Numbered from the stretch's first letter, positions 7,745-16,500 are shown. The stretch: DNA of 64,000 nt from Tessaracoccus flavus (GCF_001997295.1 NZ_CP019605.1:1674001-1738000), one strand, 5' to 3'. A program made the numbers and translations. The notes: generated by a model not told the origin, from the letters alone.

Positions 7745-8826
7745 CTACACCGCCACAAGCGTCGGGCCTAGCCAGGTGTCCACCAGCTCGTCGACGACGG
7801 CGTCCTCCTGCGGGGAGGCGTCGATGAGGCGGTTGTCGGGCTCGAGGCGCTCGGCCCAGTCGGCGCCCACCTCCTCGGCCACCTCGGCGCTGTGGCGGTG
7901 TCGTCGGATGGTGAGCTGGTCGACGCGCTTGGCGTCCAGGTCGCCGTCGGCCTTGACTGCGGTGGGGTCGAGGAGACGCACCAGCTCGGCGAACGATTCA
8001 CGTGATCCGTTGTGCGGGGTGGCGGACGCGAGGATGAGGGCGTCGGCCTGCGGCGCGAGGATGCTGGCCAGGCGGTTGTTGAGGGTGGCGGTGTTGGTGA
8101 CGTTGTGCGACTCGTCGATGACGACGGCGTCCCAGTGGTGGCGGCGCAGATCGTGGACGAAGCGCTCCTGCTTCAGCGTGTCGATGGAGATGATGACGCG
8201 GCGGAAGTAGGAGAACGGATTGCGGTTGGCGGGCAGCTTCTGCTTGACGCGGGCCACACCTTGGGAGTCGAGGCGCACGAACGGGATGGCGAAGCGGCTC
8301 CACATCTCGTGCTGCATCTGCTCCAGCACGTGTCGCGGGGTGACCACCAGGATCCGCTCCCCGCGGCCGCGGCGGATGAGCTCGGAGAGGATCATGCCGA
8401 TCTCGAGCGTCTTGCCGAGGCCGACGGCGTCGGCGAGCAGAATGCGGGGCCGCAGCGTCGCGGGGTCGAGGGCCTTCGCGACGGCCTTGTGCTGGTAGCC
8501 GAGCTGGCGGGCGAGCATGCGGGGCGAGACGGTGAGCGAATCGTCGCTGAGGGGGACGGCGGTCTTGCGGAGCGTGGACTCCACCCAGAGGCGGGAGCGG
8601 CGGTACTTGGGTGAGTCGTCGGCGCGGACTTCAGTGTCGCGGGGGTCGTTGAGCTTGATCCGGTCCAGCGAGGGTAGAAGACGGCGTCCTGGCCGCGGAC
8701 CAGATCCGAGAGACCCTGGGCGTTGAGGACCGGTCCGTCGGACGACTCGTCCACCGAGGTGATCAGCCAGTCCTCGTCACGCACCACGACGACGTTGCCG
8801 GGTGCGAAGGTATCGGTGCTACTCAT
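7745..8826 (-). pseudogene. broken SNF2-family (RapA/DrmD-like) helicase
   Basis: The minus-strand gene starts at ATG 8826 (SSTDTFAPGNVVVVRDEDW). A one-base deletion near 8672 shifts the frame: FYPRW should continue as FYP-SLDRIKLNDP. After the shift the N-terminal ATPase lobe is well preserved, with Walker A LLADAVGLGKTLEIG, motif II DESH and motif III SATPHNGS. The frame ends at 7745 with no C-terminal helicase lobe, so the gene is both frameshifted and 3'-truncated. Intact relatives are about 900–1000 residues and occur in DISARM-type defence loci (drmD) or as stand-alone RapA-like proteins. Lying beside a toxin–antitoxin pair and another helicase relic, this looks like a dead defence island. 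Confidence 0.75.
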
Positions 8827-8959
8827 CGTGTCGCAGCCTATCGGCTGGGATGGTCACGCTGCGTGAGGGCGATCAGAGTGTGCAACACCCGAGCAGGCAT
8901 GGCCGAGCCCCCACCCAGACTGTAGACCGAGTCCTAGCATTGCTATCAAGGAGGAAGCC

Positions 8960-9196
8960 ATGAGCAGTCTGACGATCCGCCAGTTGAACGAACACACCCA
9001 CGCCCGGTTGCGGGGTCGGGCGGCCAAGCATGGTCGATCGGTCGAGGCCGAGGTGCGCGCAATCCTAGATGCCGCCGTCGACCTTCCGGACGAGAACATC
9101 CTCCTCGCACTGCACACCGCCATCTCCGAGGTGGGGGGAGTCGAGCTGCAGGTGCCAGTCCGAGATGATCTTCCGCGCCCGGTCGACCTCTCGTGA
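8960..9196 (+). CDS. FitA/VapB-type ribbon-helix-helix antitoxin
   Basis: A 78-residue protein with an N-terminal RHH/Arc fold (SSLTIRQLNEHTHARLRGRA) followed by a helical VEAEVRAIL segment, typical of FitA-like antitoxins (plasmid-stability type) that neutralise PIN toxins and repress their own operon. An AAGGAGGAAG ribosome site precedes ATG 8960. Its stop overlaps the toxin's GTG start (GTGA at 9193–9196), the usual coupling for these modules. The C-terminal half (PVRDDLPRPVDL) would be the toxin-binding tail. Confidence 0.85.
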   Translation: MSSLTIRQLNEHTHARLRGRAAKHGRSVEAEVRAILDAAVDLPDENILLALHTAISEVGGVELQVPVRDDLPRPVDLS

Positions 9197-9621
9197 TCAT
9201 CGCCGACACGGACGTCGTCTCCGAGTTCATGAAGGACACCCCCGAGGCGAGCGTCATGGCGTGGGCGCGGGACTTGGCGGCGTCGGACCTCACCATCAGT
9301 GTGGTGACCGTCGAGGAGATCGTTCGTGGCCTTGGACGGCTCCCTGCCGGTCGTCGACGCAAGGACCTCGAGGCCCGATGGAACACACTTGTCAGTGCCT
9401 TTGCCGATGCGATCGCCGTGTACGACGTGACGGCGGCGAGAGCCACGGCCCGCCTCCTTGTCGACGGCCTCACCCAAGGGCGCACGATGTCCCTGGCCGA
9501 TGCGCAGATCGCCGGAATCTGCCTCGCTAACGGAGCCACCCTGGCCACGAGGAACGTCAAGGACTTCCCACATGTGTCGGATCTGACAGTTGTGAACCCC
9601 TTCGACGCCGATCATCTCTAG
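9193..9621 (+). CDS. PIN-domain ribonuclease toxin (FitB/VapC family)
   Basis: A 142-residue PIN-domain toxin expected to cleave RNA, often tRNA, in a Mg2+-dependent way. The acidic active-site residues are visible: the first Asp pair in IIADTDVVSEF, Glu in TVEEIVRGL, Asp in SLADAQIAGICLANG and a late Asp in TRNVKDF. GTG 9193 is chosen because it overlaps the antitoxin stop. Length and motif order match FitB rather than the shorter HEPN toxins. It forms a complete type II module with the upstream RHH gene, inside a region of decayed defence genes. Confidence 0.85.
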   Translation: MIIADTDVVSEFMKDTPEASVMAWARDLAASDLTISVVTVEEIVRGLGRLPAGRRRKDLEARWNTLVSAFADAIAVYDVTAARATARLLVDGLTQGRTMSLADAQIAGICLANGATLATRNVKDFPHVSDLTVVNPFDADHL

Positions 9622-9725
9622 CGCGTCGGCCGCGGGTCCGCACTCCCTTCGCCTCGCGGCGCTGTGCTCTCAGGCTGAAGCGGAAGTGGGAACGTTCGAC
9701 AACGGTGGGCGGGTCGAACTGGCAC

Positions 9726-10259
9726 TCAGGAGTTGTGCCAGCGCAGCGGAACGCCCGCACGCCGGTCCCCCGCAGCCGCCCAGGCGCCGGGCGCAAGGAT
9801 GACCGCCACCATAAAGGCGATGCCGCTGACCGCCTGCAGTGGGACCGCCCACGGCGAGTGGTCGCCGCCACTGATGAGGTATGTGTCGGCCAGCGCCATC
9901 CCCGGTCCGAAGCTGGCAACGGTATGGCCGAGCTCACCCAGCGCCAGCAGCGCCAGGTACAGAACCAGGACCATCCGAGGCTCAGGTTCCGGCCGCGCCC
10001 AGGTGCGAGCCAGCAACGCGCTCGCGACGATGGGCCCCACCGTCAGGATGGTCACCACCGACGGCACACCCATGGACTCCCCCGCGGCCTCGACGTCGGC
10101 GTAGATTTGGGCGAGGTCGGCACCTGGCGCGGCCGCGAGCGGGTTGAGCACCAGAATCTGGAAGGCAGCGAACACCGCGTAGGCGAAGACCGCAACGGTG
10201 CCAGCAACGGCGACGGTCCGGGCCCTCCGACGGAGGCTCGCTCTCACCGATCGGCCCAT
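9726..10259 (-). CDS. hypothetical four-helix membrane protein
   Basis: A 177-residue integral membrane protein. The start at ATG 10259 (MGRSVRASLRRRAR) gives a basic N-terminus followed by a first helix (TVAVAGTVAVFAYAVFAAF); the frame is open further upstream to 10376, but that part overlaps the cellulase terminator. Three more hydrophobic segments follow (VVTILTVGPIVASALL, VLYLALLALGELGHTVA, VSGIAFMVAVILAPGAW). No enzymatic motif is recognised. It stands alone downstream of the cellulase gene, separated by a strong terminator. Confidence 0.65.
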   Translation of the reverse strand: MGRSVRASLRRRARTVAVAGTVAVFAYAVFAAFQILVLNPLAAAPGADLAQIYADVEAAGESMGVPSVVTILTVGPIVASALLARTWARPEPEPRMVLVLYLALLALGELGHTVASFGPGMALADTYLISGGDHSPWAVPLQAVSGIAFMVAVILAPGAWAAAGDRRAGVPLRWHNS

Positions 10260-10358
10260 ATCCCAGTCTCCCCCGTTGTCCTCGATGTCATCGGCCGGAA
10301 GTATACGTTCGCGGCGCTGGACACCGGGGCGCCGGGCTCGCCGTCGGGCAAACACGAC

Positions 10359-10393
10359 GGAGGGGGCACCAGACATCGTCTGGCACCCCCTCC
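10359..10393 (-). terminator. intrinsic hairpin downstream of the GH6 gene
   Basis: A perfect 16-bp stem (GGAGGGGGCACCAGAC with its reverse complement) with a 3-nt loop lies 17 bp past the cellulase stop codon. It is a likely terminator for the minus-strand cellulase transcript, although no long T-run follows. Confidence 0.75.
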
Positions 10394-10409
10394 CTCGGTG
10401 GGCCCTGGA

Positions 10410-11960
10410 CTACTCGGAGGTGCAGGGCTTCCCGTCAACCCAGAACAGCCACGGCTCCGTTGCGCCGCCCTTGGCGGAGACCACGACCGACGGTGCACGT
10501 GAGGTGATGCTCACATCCACACCGTCCTGGGTCGAGGTGCCGCGGCTGACGTTGTTGATCCGTTGGTCGTCGCGCCACACGTACGAAAGCGTCCACTCAG
10601 GCGACGGAGAGGTCACGGTGACCTTCGCGGCGAACGCCTTGCCCTTGCCCTTGGCGTCCCACACCACGTGGCACTCCTGAGGCTTCAGCTCCGGGGAGGC
10701 GAACTCGATCAGCTCCCTGGCCTGCTCGACGAACCACTGCCCTGCGGGCGGGTCCTGCATACCGCGTTCCGGATCCAGCGGGCCCTCGGTGCCTCGGTAG
10801 CACTGGCCGTCGGACTCGCCCGGCACCTTGATCCACAGGAAGGCGTCCACGAGCGGGATGCCGGTCGTGGTCGTGGGACGGGCGCCGGCGCCGCGATCCG
10901 GCGGGTTGCACCAGTCCTCGTGGGTGCTGCCGTACTTGTTCTCGTGGTCCCACGGCCCGATGCCGTTGCGGCTCGTGTCGATCACGAAATGAGTCGACGG
11001 CTCCACGTTGCCCAGGATCAACGCGTAGCGCGAGTCGATGCCCGACGTGTTCAGCGCAGGGTCCGGGTTGTCGGCCGACCACTCGCCGTAGTTGGACATC
11101 GTGACGCCTTCCCAGTCAGTTGCCGGTCCGCCGTTCCAGTACTGGTCGCCGCAGTTGGCGAAGTCGCCCGGGGCCACCTCGGTGGCGTAGGCGATGCACG
11201 ATGAGATCCACGTGCCGTAGGCCACCTGGTTGGCGGTGAACTGGTAGTTGGACGCGTTGAGGAAGAACCCCGTCGCGTTCTGCACCCCGGCCTTCACGAG
11301 CCGGTCGGAGATCTCGCGGACGTTGAGCCAGGCCGACGACGTCCCGTCGAGGTACACGTCGGTGCCCTCCAGCGCCTCGAACGCGTCGACGGCGTAGTTG
11401 AGCTGCTCGAAGCGATCAGACGTCGCCGTCGTCGCGTCGAGTTCCGTAGGCTGGCACCACTCGACCTGGCCGTCGAGCGTCGTGTAATGAGGGATGACGC
11501 CAAGGCCGTCGGGCTCAAGGAGCACCGTGGCAGGTCGGTCGCCGATCCCGGCCGCGAACCCGTCGATCCAGGCCGTGTAGGCCTCGGTGTCGAGCGCACC
11601 TCCCGACGAGTACTGGGCGCAGTCGCGGAACGGGAGGTTGTACGCGACGAGCACGGGCATCTCGCCACGCGCCTCGGCGGCGGTGACCACCTCGTCGACG
11701 GCGATCCGCACCTCCTCCGGAGTGCCCTTCGTGAACCAGTCGGCCGACGGGATGCTTCCGAGGAGTTGCGCGTCGGCGCGAGCCTGACCGCTCAGCTTCT
11801 GGGCCGCCTCGAGCGTGGTGCTGTAGGGGTTGAGGTAGAGGTCCGAGCCGGCGAGCCCGTCGGTGGGACCGGAGGCCTGGGCGGGCAGGGCCAGAAGCGT
11901 TGCTGCCAACCCGCTGAGCGCAAGCGCTCTCCATCGGGATGAGGATGAAACAGATGACAT
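10410..11960 (-). CDS. secreted glycoside hydrolase family 6 cellulase with C-terminal CBM2-like domain
   Basis: A 516-residue exported beta-1,4-glucanase/cellobiohydrolase. A Sec signal peptide (ALALSGLAATLLALPAQA) comes first. The GH6 catalytic domain (about residues 35–410) carries both family signatures, VAYNLPFRDCAQYSSGG and VLLEPDGLGVI. A late C-terminal domain (about 425–516) begins and ends with Cys (ECHVVWD … GKPC) and has spaced Trp residues, like a bacterial cellulose-binding CBM2. There is no Pro/Thr linker, and the CBM is somewhat divergent. An AAGGGAG site precedes ATG 11960. Two GAGAGCGCTCTC palindromes upstream suggest LacI/CelR-type repression relieved by cello-oligosaccharides. 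Whether it acts as endo- or exo-glucanase cannot be decided here. Confidence 0.9.
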   Translation of the reverse strand: MSSVSSSSRWRALALSGLAATLLALPAQASGPTDGLAGSDLYLNPYSTTLEAAQKLSGQARADAQLLGSIPSADWFTKGTPEEVRIAVDEVVTAAEARGEMPVLVAYNLPFRDCAQYSSGGALDTEAYTAWIDGFAAGIGDRPATVLLEPDGLGVIPHYTTLDGQVEWCQPTELDATTATSDRFEQLNYAVDAFEALEGTDVYLDGTSSAWLNVREISDRLVKAGVQNATGFFLNASNYQFTANQVAYGTWISSCIAYATEVAPGDFANCGDQYWNGGPATDWEGVTMSNYGEWSADNPDPALNTSGIDSRYALILGNVEPSTHFVIDTSRNGIGPWDHENKYGSTHEDWCNPPDRGAGARPTTTTGIPLVDAFLWIKVPGESDGQCYRGTEGPLDPERGMQDPPAGQWFVEQARELIEFASPELKPQECHVVWDAKGKGKAFAAKVTVTSPSPEWTLSYVWRDDQRINNVSRGTSTQDGVDVSITSRAPSVVVSAKGGATEPWLFWVDGKPCTSE

Positions 11961-12016
11961 GTGACTCCCTTAGTCGTCATTGACTTCTGTGCAGTGAGCA
12001 CAGACACGTGCGGGCC

Positions 12017-12070
12017 TGAGAGCGCTCTCACGCTCCGCACAAGGCCTAGCCTTCCGTGAGAGCGCTCTCG
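12017..12070. promoter_or_regulatory. two LacI/CelR-like operators upstream of the GH6 gene
   Basis: TGAGAGCGCTCTCA at 12017–12030 is a perfect 14-bp palindrome, and TGAGAGCGCTCTCG at 12057–12070 is near-perfect. The centres are 40 bp apart, about four helical turns. They match the general form of actinobacterial CelR boxes (GGGAGCGCTCCC). They lie 57–110 bp upstream of the cellulase start, a good place for a repressor. No LacI gene is in the window. Confidence 0.75.
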
Positions 12071-12331
12071 TGTCAAGGGCGAACGACAAACCGGTCGCAC
12101 GCCACTGAACTGGCACGGGCTGTTTGACCCCCGGGCTTGACGTACGTTGGGTAGGCAAGGACTCCGGGTCGGTTCTCGATTTGCGCGTGAGGGGCTGAGG
12201 GTTGTCACTCGAGGTGCGGAGGCGGCGGCCTCGCACCTGATCTCAACGTGGTGGCGCTGTGTGGGCTGAACCGGAAGACCTACCTGCAGACAACGACGGA
12301 CGGGTCCCCCTGAAGACTTCGGACGTGACGG
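12071..12331. other. intergenic region with no supported gene
   Basis: Between the operators and the GNAT gene I see no convincing gene. A short plus-strand frame near 12250–12315 has the look of a gene end but cannot be assigned. Confidence 0.4.
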
Positions 12332-12790
12332 TCACGGATCGACGTGCGGCTGGCGGAAACCCCACACGTCGCGCAACCACCGCGGCACGAACTCATCCAA
12401 CGCCTTCTCCAACTCGCCGCCCGCCTCGTCGTCCACCACCCACCACGACGTGAGCACGTCGGTCCCCGGCGGGCAGTCGTCCTCCGGCGGATCGAGATAG
12501 ACGCAGCCAAGCAGCCGATCCTCCCCCTCTGGCAGAACCGCGTAATTGAACGTCTCCTTCGCGGCGATCTCCGCCTCGTGTCGCGCCAGATCAGCTTGGT
12601 CCTCCTCCCGAGTCATTGTCGCCAGCGGCCACCCCCAGGCCTCGCCGTACTTCTCCCACAGCCGCTCCCGCGAGCCCATGACCGCGGGATAGTCGATGTC
12701 GATGTCCGACTCACGAATCGGACGCAGGTGATGCCCGGTGGGTAGGTCCACCCGGGACGGCGGTTCGACTTCGGCGGGAATCCACGTCAT
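12332..12790 (-). CDS. GNAT-like N-acetyltransferase
   Basis: A 152-residue protein starting at ATG 12790 (MTWIPAEVEPPSRVDLPTGHH is the opening stretch, shown here in part). HHLRPIRESDID is a typical GNAT first strand, and NYAVLPEGEDRLLGCVYLDP a typical strand 3–4 with acetyl-CoA side. The substrate is unknown. The start region (about 40 codons) occurs a second time at 18.14–18.25 kb, just upstream of the second vWA gene, showing that the 5' end of this gene was part of the duplicated unit. It is divergent from vWA copy 1. Confidence 0.7.
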   Translation of the reverse strand: MTWIPAEVEPPSRVDLPTGHHLRPIRESDIDIDYPAVMGSRERLWEKYGEAWGWPLATMTREEDQADLARHEAEIAAKETFNYAVLPEGEDRLLGCVYLDPPEDDCPPGTDVLTSWWVVDDEAGGELEKALDEFVPRWLRDVWGFRQPHVDP

Positions 12791-12938
12791 GCCATATTCT
12801 CCCCCGGTGCCCGTCTCCGCGCTGCGCACACACGCAGAACGCCCGAGGACATGTGCACCCCAGCCCCTGCGGCCACGCGGGGAGGTCGCCTCGTCTAACG
12901 CCGTTGTTGACCTGGTTAGGGTGTATCAGGTCTGATGG

Positions 12939-12994
12939 TTGACAATCCGGCGCCGGCGTTTGCTAAAGTAAACACTACCTTTGCAAATGCAAAT
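12939..12994 (+). promoter_or_regulatory. promoter/operator region of vWA copy 1
   Basis: TTGACA at 12939–12944 is a good −35. It is followed by two AT-rich motifs unusual in this GC-rich DNA: TTTGCTAAAGTAAAC (12959–12973, imperfect palindrome) and TTTGCAAATGCAAAT (12980–12994, an inverted TTTGCA/TGCAAA). Equivalent motifs occur before vWA copy 2. They are candidate binding sites for the XRE protein of the same cassette (inference). Confidence 0.6.
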
Positions 12995-13019
12995 TAATTC
13001 CGACGAGAGGAGCGAGTGA

Positions 13020-15020
13020 ATGACTCGCCGCCACCTTCTGTCCGCCGCCGCGGCCCTCGCGCTCGCTGCCGCCAGCGTCGCGCCCGTTGCCGCCGATGAG
13101 TCGCTGGCCCCCGAGCAGACCAAGGTTGTGTTGGTGCTTGACGCGTCCGCATCGATGAACGAGCCCGATCCTTCCGGCGTCACCAAGCTCGAAGCCGCCA
13201 AGACCGCCCTCATCGGGGCGCTGGGATCGCTGCCTGAGGACGCCGACGTGGGTCTGCGCGTCTACGGGGCCACCGTCGACGGCCCCGGCCGGACCCCGGC
13301 GGAGTGCGCCGACTCTCAACTCGTCCACCCGATCGAACCCCTCGACGAGCAGGGCCTCACTGCCGCCATCCAGTCTTTCGATGCGGTCGGTGAGACCCCC
13401 ATCGCCTACTCGCTATTGGAGGCGGCCAAGGATCTGGGCCCCGACGGTAAGCGACACATCATCCTCGTCTCCGACGGCGAGGAGCGCTGCGTCCCCGACC
13501 CGTGCGTCGCGATCCAGGACATCAGCGACGCCGGGATCGGGCTGCAGATCGACACCGTCGGCTTCGGCGTCGGTGATGCGGCGCGCGAACAGTTGAAGTG
13601 CATCGCCGAAGCGGGGGCCGGCACCTACTACGACGCTGCCGACGCCGGAACGTTGACCACCACACTGACCACCCTCTCCACCCGCACAGCGCGCCCGTTC
13701 ACGGTGCAGGGCACCCCCGTCGAGGGCACACCCACGCCGGAAGCCGCCCCCCTCCTGGAGGTGGGGCAGTACGTGGACACCTCCGCCTCGTCCACCCAGG
13801 GCACGACGACCAAGTACTACCGCGTCCCACGCACCCAGCCCGGCTCCACGATCCGCGTGAGCATGATCGGCCGCCTGCCTACCGCCAAGGACGGGGTCAA
13901 CCGAGGACGGTGGGATTGGCGCCTATCGACGCCCGACGGTATCGAGTGTTCGAGCCGCTGGGCCCTGGCAGACGACAGGCAACGACTGGGTGTGATCGCC
14001 ACCGGCACCGTCGTCGCCGTGCAACTTGACCCGCGGGCTCAGCAGCCCACCAAGAGCGCGGAAGCCTGCGCCGAGGCCGAGGAGCTGATCTACGAGGTGA
14101 CACGCGCCAAGGCCAAGACCGCGGCGACCACCGATGTCGAGATCCGGGTCACAGAAGAGGCCCCGGCCGCCGATGCCGCCTCACTTCCCGATGGCGTCTC
14201 GTCCGTGCCCACGAGCAACGCCGACCAGCTGACCTCCCCAGCCTCGGGGACGCCTGTGAACGTCGTTGGCGGTGCAAGCTTCAACGACGCCCTGGCCGTC
14301 GAGCCCGGTACCTACGTGACGGACATCGTCCCCGGCGAACTGGTGCTGTTCAAGACCCACGTCGGCTGGGGGCAGGAGGCGATCCTCGCAGTCGACGGAC
14401 CGGACCCGACGTTCGCGCCGCTCCAGGGTCTGGGGCCCAACGACTGGATGAGCGTCGCCGGCAACGTCTATGCCCCCGACCTCAGCCAGATGGACTCCCT
14501 CGAAGCGCAGAACGCCGCGAGGTACCGCGTCATGGAGGGTGGTTTTGACCGCCAAGGCAGCCCCGACATTAACCAGGTTCCGCAGGTGAACTTCCGCAAC
14601 CGGTGGGATTCGCCCCGCATGTACTTCTCGAACAGCGACGGCTTCGCGATGGCAGGCGACTACTACTTCGCCGTCGGCCTCGGGGAACTCCGCGATGAGA
14701 AGCTCCGCGGCGTTCCTGTACCGATCACCTTCTCCATCGCAGTCACCGGCGAGGTGCAGGGAGCGCCGGAGTATGTCGAGGCCGACGCTGAGCCACGTCC
14801 CTCCCCCACCGACGAGCCGACCCCCAGCTCGGAGCCCACGCCGGAGCCGACGGAGGCGGCCACGGCGACTGAGATCCCCGCCGATCCGACCGACGATGGC
14901 ACCGACGAGCCTGCCGCAGAGGCAGAGCCCTCTGGCTCGGCGCTGCCGCTCATCGGCGGGGCGCTGCTCGTCGTCGGAGCCGTGGGCGCCGGGGTCTACG
15001 CCGTCATGCGCCGTCGTTAG
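13020..15020 (+). CDS. secreted membrane-anchored von Willebrand A-domain protein, copy 1
   Basis: A 666-residue exported protein. Signal peptide (LLSAAAALALAAASVAPVAA), then a vWA domain (about residues 35–225) with an intact metal-ion-dependent adhesion site: DASASMNE (DxSxS), the Thr of VGETPIA and the Asp of LVSDGEER. A Cys pair RCVPDPCV may form a disulfide. The middle ~370 residues form an unrecognised beta-rich region duplicated in copy 2. A Pro/Glu/Thr-rich stalk (SPTDEPTPSSEPTPEP) leads to a C-terminal membrane helix (ALPLIGGALLVVGAVGAGVY) and an Arg-rich stop-transfer tail. The MIDAS domain therefore faces outside. Its 3' end overlaps the convergent kinase gene by 4 nt. The ligand is unknown. 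Confidence 0.85.
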   Translation: MTRRHLLSAAAALALAAASVAPVAADESLAPEQTKVVLVLDASASMNEPDPSGVTKLEAAKTALIGALGSLPEDADVGLRVYGATVDGPGRTPAECADSQLVHPIEPLDEQGLTAAIQSFDAVGETPIAYSLLEAAKDLGPDGKRHIILVSDGEERCVPDPCVAIQDISDAGIGLQIDTVGFGVGDAAREQLKCIAEAGAGTYYDAADAGTLTTTLTTLSTRTARPFTVQGTPVEGTPTPEAAPLLEVGQYVDTSASSTQGTTTKYYRVPRTQPGSTIRVSMIGRLPTAKDGVNRGRWDWRLSTPDGIECSSRWALADDRQRLGVIATGTVVAVQLDPRAQQPTKSAEACAEAEELIYEVTRAKAKTAATTDVEIRVTEEAPAADAASLPDGVSSVPTSNADQLTSPASGTPVNVVGGASFNDALAVEPGTYVTDIVPGELVLFKTHVGWGQEAILAVDGPDPTFAPLQGLGPNDWMSVAGNVYAPDLSQMDSLEAQNAARYRVMEGGFDRQGSPDINQVPQVNFRNRWDSPRMYFSNSDGFAMAGDYYFAVGLGELRDEKLRGVPVPITFSIAVTGEVQGAPEYVEADAEPRPSPTDEPTPSSEPTPEPTEAATATEIPADPTDDGTDEPAAEAEPSGSALPLIGGALLVVGAVGAGVYAVMRRR

Positions 15021-15970
15021 AGCAGCAGCAGAAGGATCCCGACGATCATCAGGGCTCCGAAGGATCCGAAGACAACGAGATCACGGCTGTTCAGCCGACG
15101 GTCTGCCCCGTCTGCGTCCGATTCGGATTGGTGGAGCCGCTCCGCTTCGTCGGTGTGCTCCGGCGCGAAGTGGTCGAACACCTCCACCTCACCGGCAGCG
15201 CCGTCGTGCCAGGCGAGCTCCGGCGCCTCAAGCCGCGCGAGGGCGTCGGGAAGCGACATCCTCCGCTGGGGGTCAGGCTCGGTCAGCGCCACGAGGGTGT
15301 CCCACAGCGAGCTCGGCACACCGTTGGGGGCGGCCCCCCGTGCCACGTCCTGGGGCCGCACACCGGTCAGCAGGTGGAGACCGACGCTGCCCAACGAGTA
15401 CGCGTCCGAGGCCGGGGCCGGATCCCCGAGAGCGGCCAACTCGGGCGCGAGATAGCCGGGGGTGCCCGTCACCAGACCGGTCTCGGTGAAGCGGGGGCCG
15501 TCGAGCTCGACGGCGATCCCGAAGTCCGACAGATAGGCGTGCGGCCGTCCCGCGCCGGTGGCGTCGAGGAGGATGTTGGCAGGTTTGACGTCGCGGTGGA
15601 CCAGGCGCCCGTCGTGGACGGCGATCAGCGCGGAGGCGATCTGGCGCAGGATCTCGGCGACGAAGAGTGGTGGGAGGGCGCCGTAGTCGCCCACCAGGGT
15701 GGCCAGCGAGCCGCCGGCGACGATTGGCATCGTGAAGAGCACCCGATCGTCCTCACCCGCCCAGCCGAGGGGCATAAGGACGTGCGGGTGGTGGATCCGA
15801 AGGCTCTGCTCACGCACGAACCTCAGCAGCGACGTGCTGTGCGACTGGCGCAGGATCTTGGCGGCGACCACACGGTTCCGCTTGAGGTCCTCGACCCGCC
15901 ATACGGTGCCCATACCCCCCTCGCCGATGGGCTCGAGGAGGAGATAGCGACCGGCGAACAGCTCAGCCAT
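15017..15970 (-). CDS. tail-anchored Ser/Thr protein kinase (Hanks type), copy 1
   Basis: A 317-residue kinase with all key motifs: P-loop GEGGMGTVWR, Lys in VVAAKIL, catalytic loop HRDVKPANILLD, Mg-binding DFG in SDFGIAVE and GTPGYLAPE. After the kinase domain (about 8–260) an acidic linker leads to one membrane helix (GALMIVGILLLLL) that ends the protein. It therefore has no extracellular sensor, unlike PknB-type kinases, and is a tail-anchored cytosolic kinase. The start overlaps the XRE gene end by 8 nt, so the two are coupled, and the 3' end overlaps the vWA gene convergently. A role relaying a signal between the vWA protein and the regulator is inference. Confidence 0.9.
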   Translation of the reverse strand: MAELFAGRYLLLEPIGEGGMGTVWRVEDLKRNRVVAAKILRQSHSTSLLRFVREQSLRIHHPHVLMPLGWAGEDDRVLFTMPIVAGGSLATLVGDYGALPPLFVAEILRQIASALIAVHDGRLVHRDVKPANILLDATGAGRPHAYLSDFGIAVELDGPRFTETGLVTGTPGYLAPELAALGDPAPASDAYSLGSVGLHLLTGVRPQDVARGAAPNGVPSSLWDTLVALTEPDPQRRMSLPDALARLEAPELAWHDGAAGEVEVFDHFAPEHTDEAERLHQSESDADGADRRLNSRDLVVFGSFGALMIVGILLLLL

Positions 15971-16412
15971 GGCTGGAGGGGCCAGCCGCCAGCCGCAGTA
16001 GGGCCGCCAGTTCTGGAGCCGTCGTCTGCTGCGCCAGCCGTTGCAATTCCTCCGACGGCGCGGCCGCGCGCAGGGCGTGGACTGCGCCGGCGTCGCGCAT
16101 CGTCGACATGGTGGGTTGCTCGTCGTGGATCGCGGCCAGCCGTGCCTCCCTCTCCTCCGAGGAGAGTGCTGGGCCGACGGCCAGATCGGCCAGGGACTGA
16201 AGGCGTGCGAGCACCGCCGGATTACCGATCTTCACCCGTCGAGCGCTGACCAGCTGCGACAGCATCGGCGCGGAGAGCCCGATGACCTCGGCGAGGCGCC
16301 CCTGAGTGAGACCCAGTGCCGACGTGATGCGTCCGACGATGTCGGCAATCGGCTCGCCGTAGAGCTCTCGCTGCGTCTGGCGGTTGGCAGCCTCAGTCTC
16401 GGGGGTGCTCAT
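15963..16412 (-). CDS. XRE-family HTH regulator, copy 1
   Basis: A 149-residue protein with a helix-turn-helix in residues ~22–70 (TSALGLTQGRLAEVIGLSAP, MLSQLVSARR) and a helical C-terminal half rich in Ala/Glu (TTAPELAALLRLAAG). It is the first gene of a two-gene operon with the kinase, overlapping it by 8 nt. The C-terminal half has several Ser/Thr and could be a kinase substrate (inference). It may bind the AT-rich palindromes before the vWA genes. Confidence 0.85.
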   Translation of the reverse strand: MSTPETEAANRQTQRELYGEPIADIVGRITSALGLTQGRLAEVIGLSAPMLSQLVSARRVKIGNPAVLARLQSLADLAVGPALSSEEREARLAAIHDEQPTMSTMRDAGAVHALRAAAPSEELQRLAQQTTAPELAALLRLAAGPSSHG

Positions 16413-16500
16413 CGAGCCTCCTCTACGTTTGTGGCACGGCCAGGAGCGCTTTCCGCTTCCCGAGAGGCCCGTGCGCTACACAATATCCCTGCGATCCTGC

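Larger units (their letters stand above)
12700..16412. repeat. tandem-duplicated cassette, unit 1
   Basis: The unit comprises the 5' end of the GNAT gene, the promoter region, vWA gene, Ser/Thr kinase gene and XRE regulator gene. The same order and orientation recur at about 18140–21810. Boundaries are approximate, judged by eye. The kinase–regulator half (about 15360–16390) is almost identical in DNA to 20740–21770, whereas the vWA halves differ at many positions. Confidence 0.9.

Noticed and set aside
7400..8826. A functional DISARM-like or Druantia-like system
   Set aside because: Both helicase genes are truncated, one is also frameshifted, and no methylase, DUF1998, PLD or other partner gene is present.
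15128..16249. Long plus-strand frame antisense to kinase and XRE genes
   Set aside because: The minus strand shows full kinase motifs; the plus frame is duplicated only because the DNA is duplicated.
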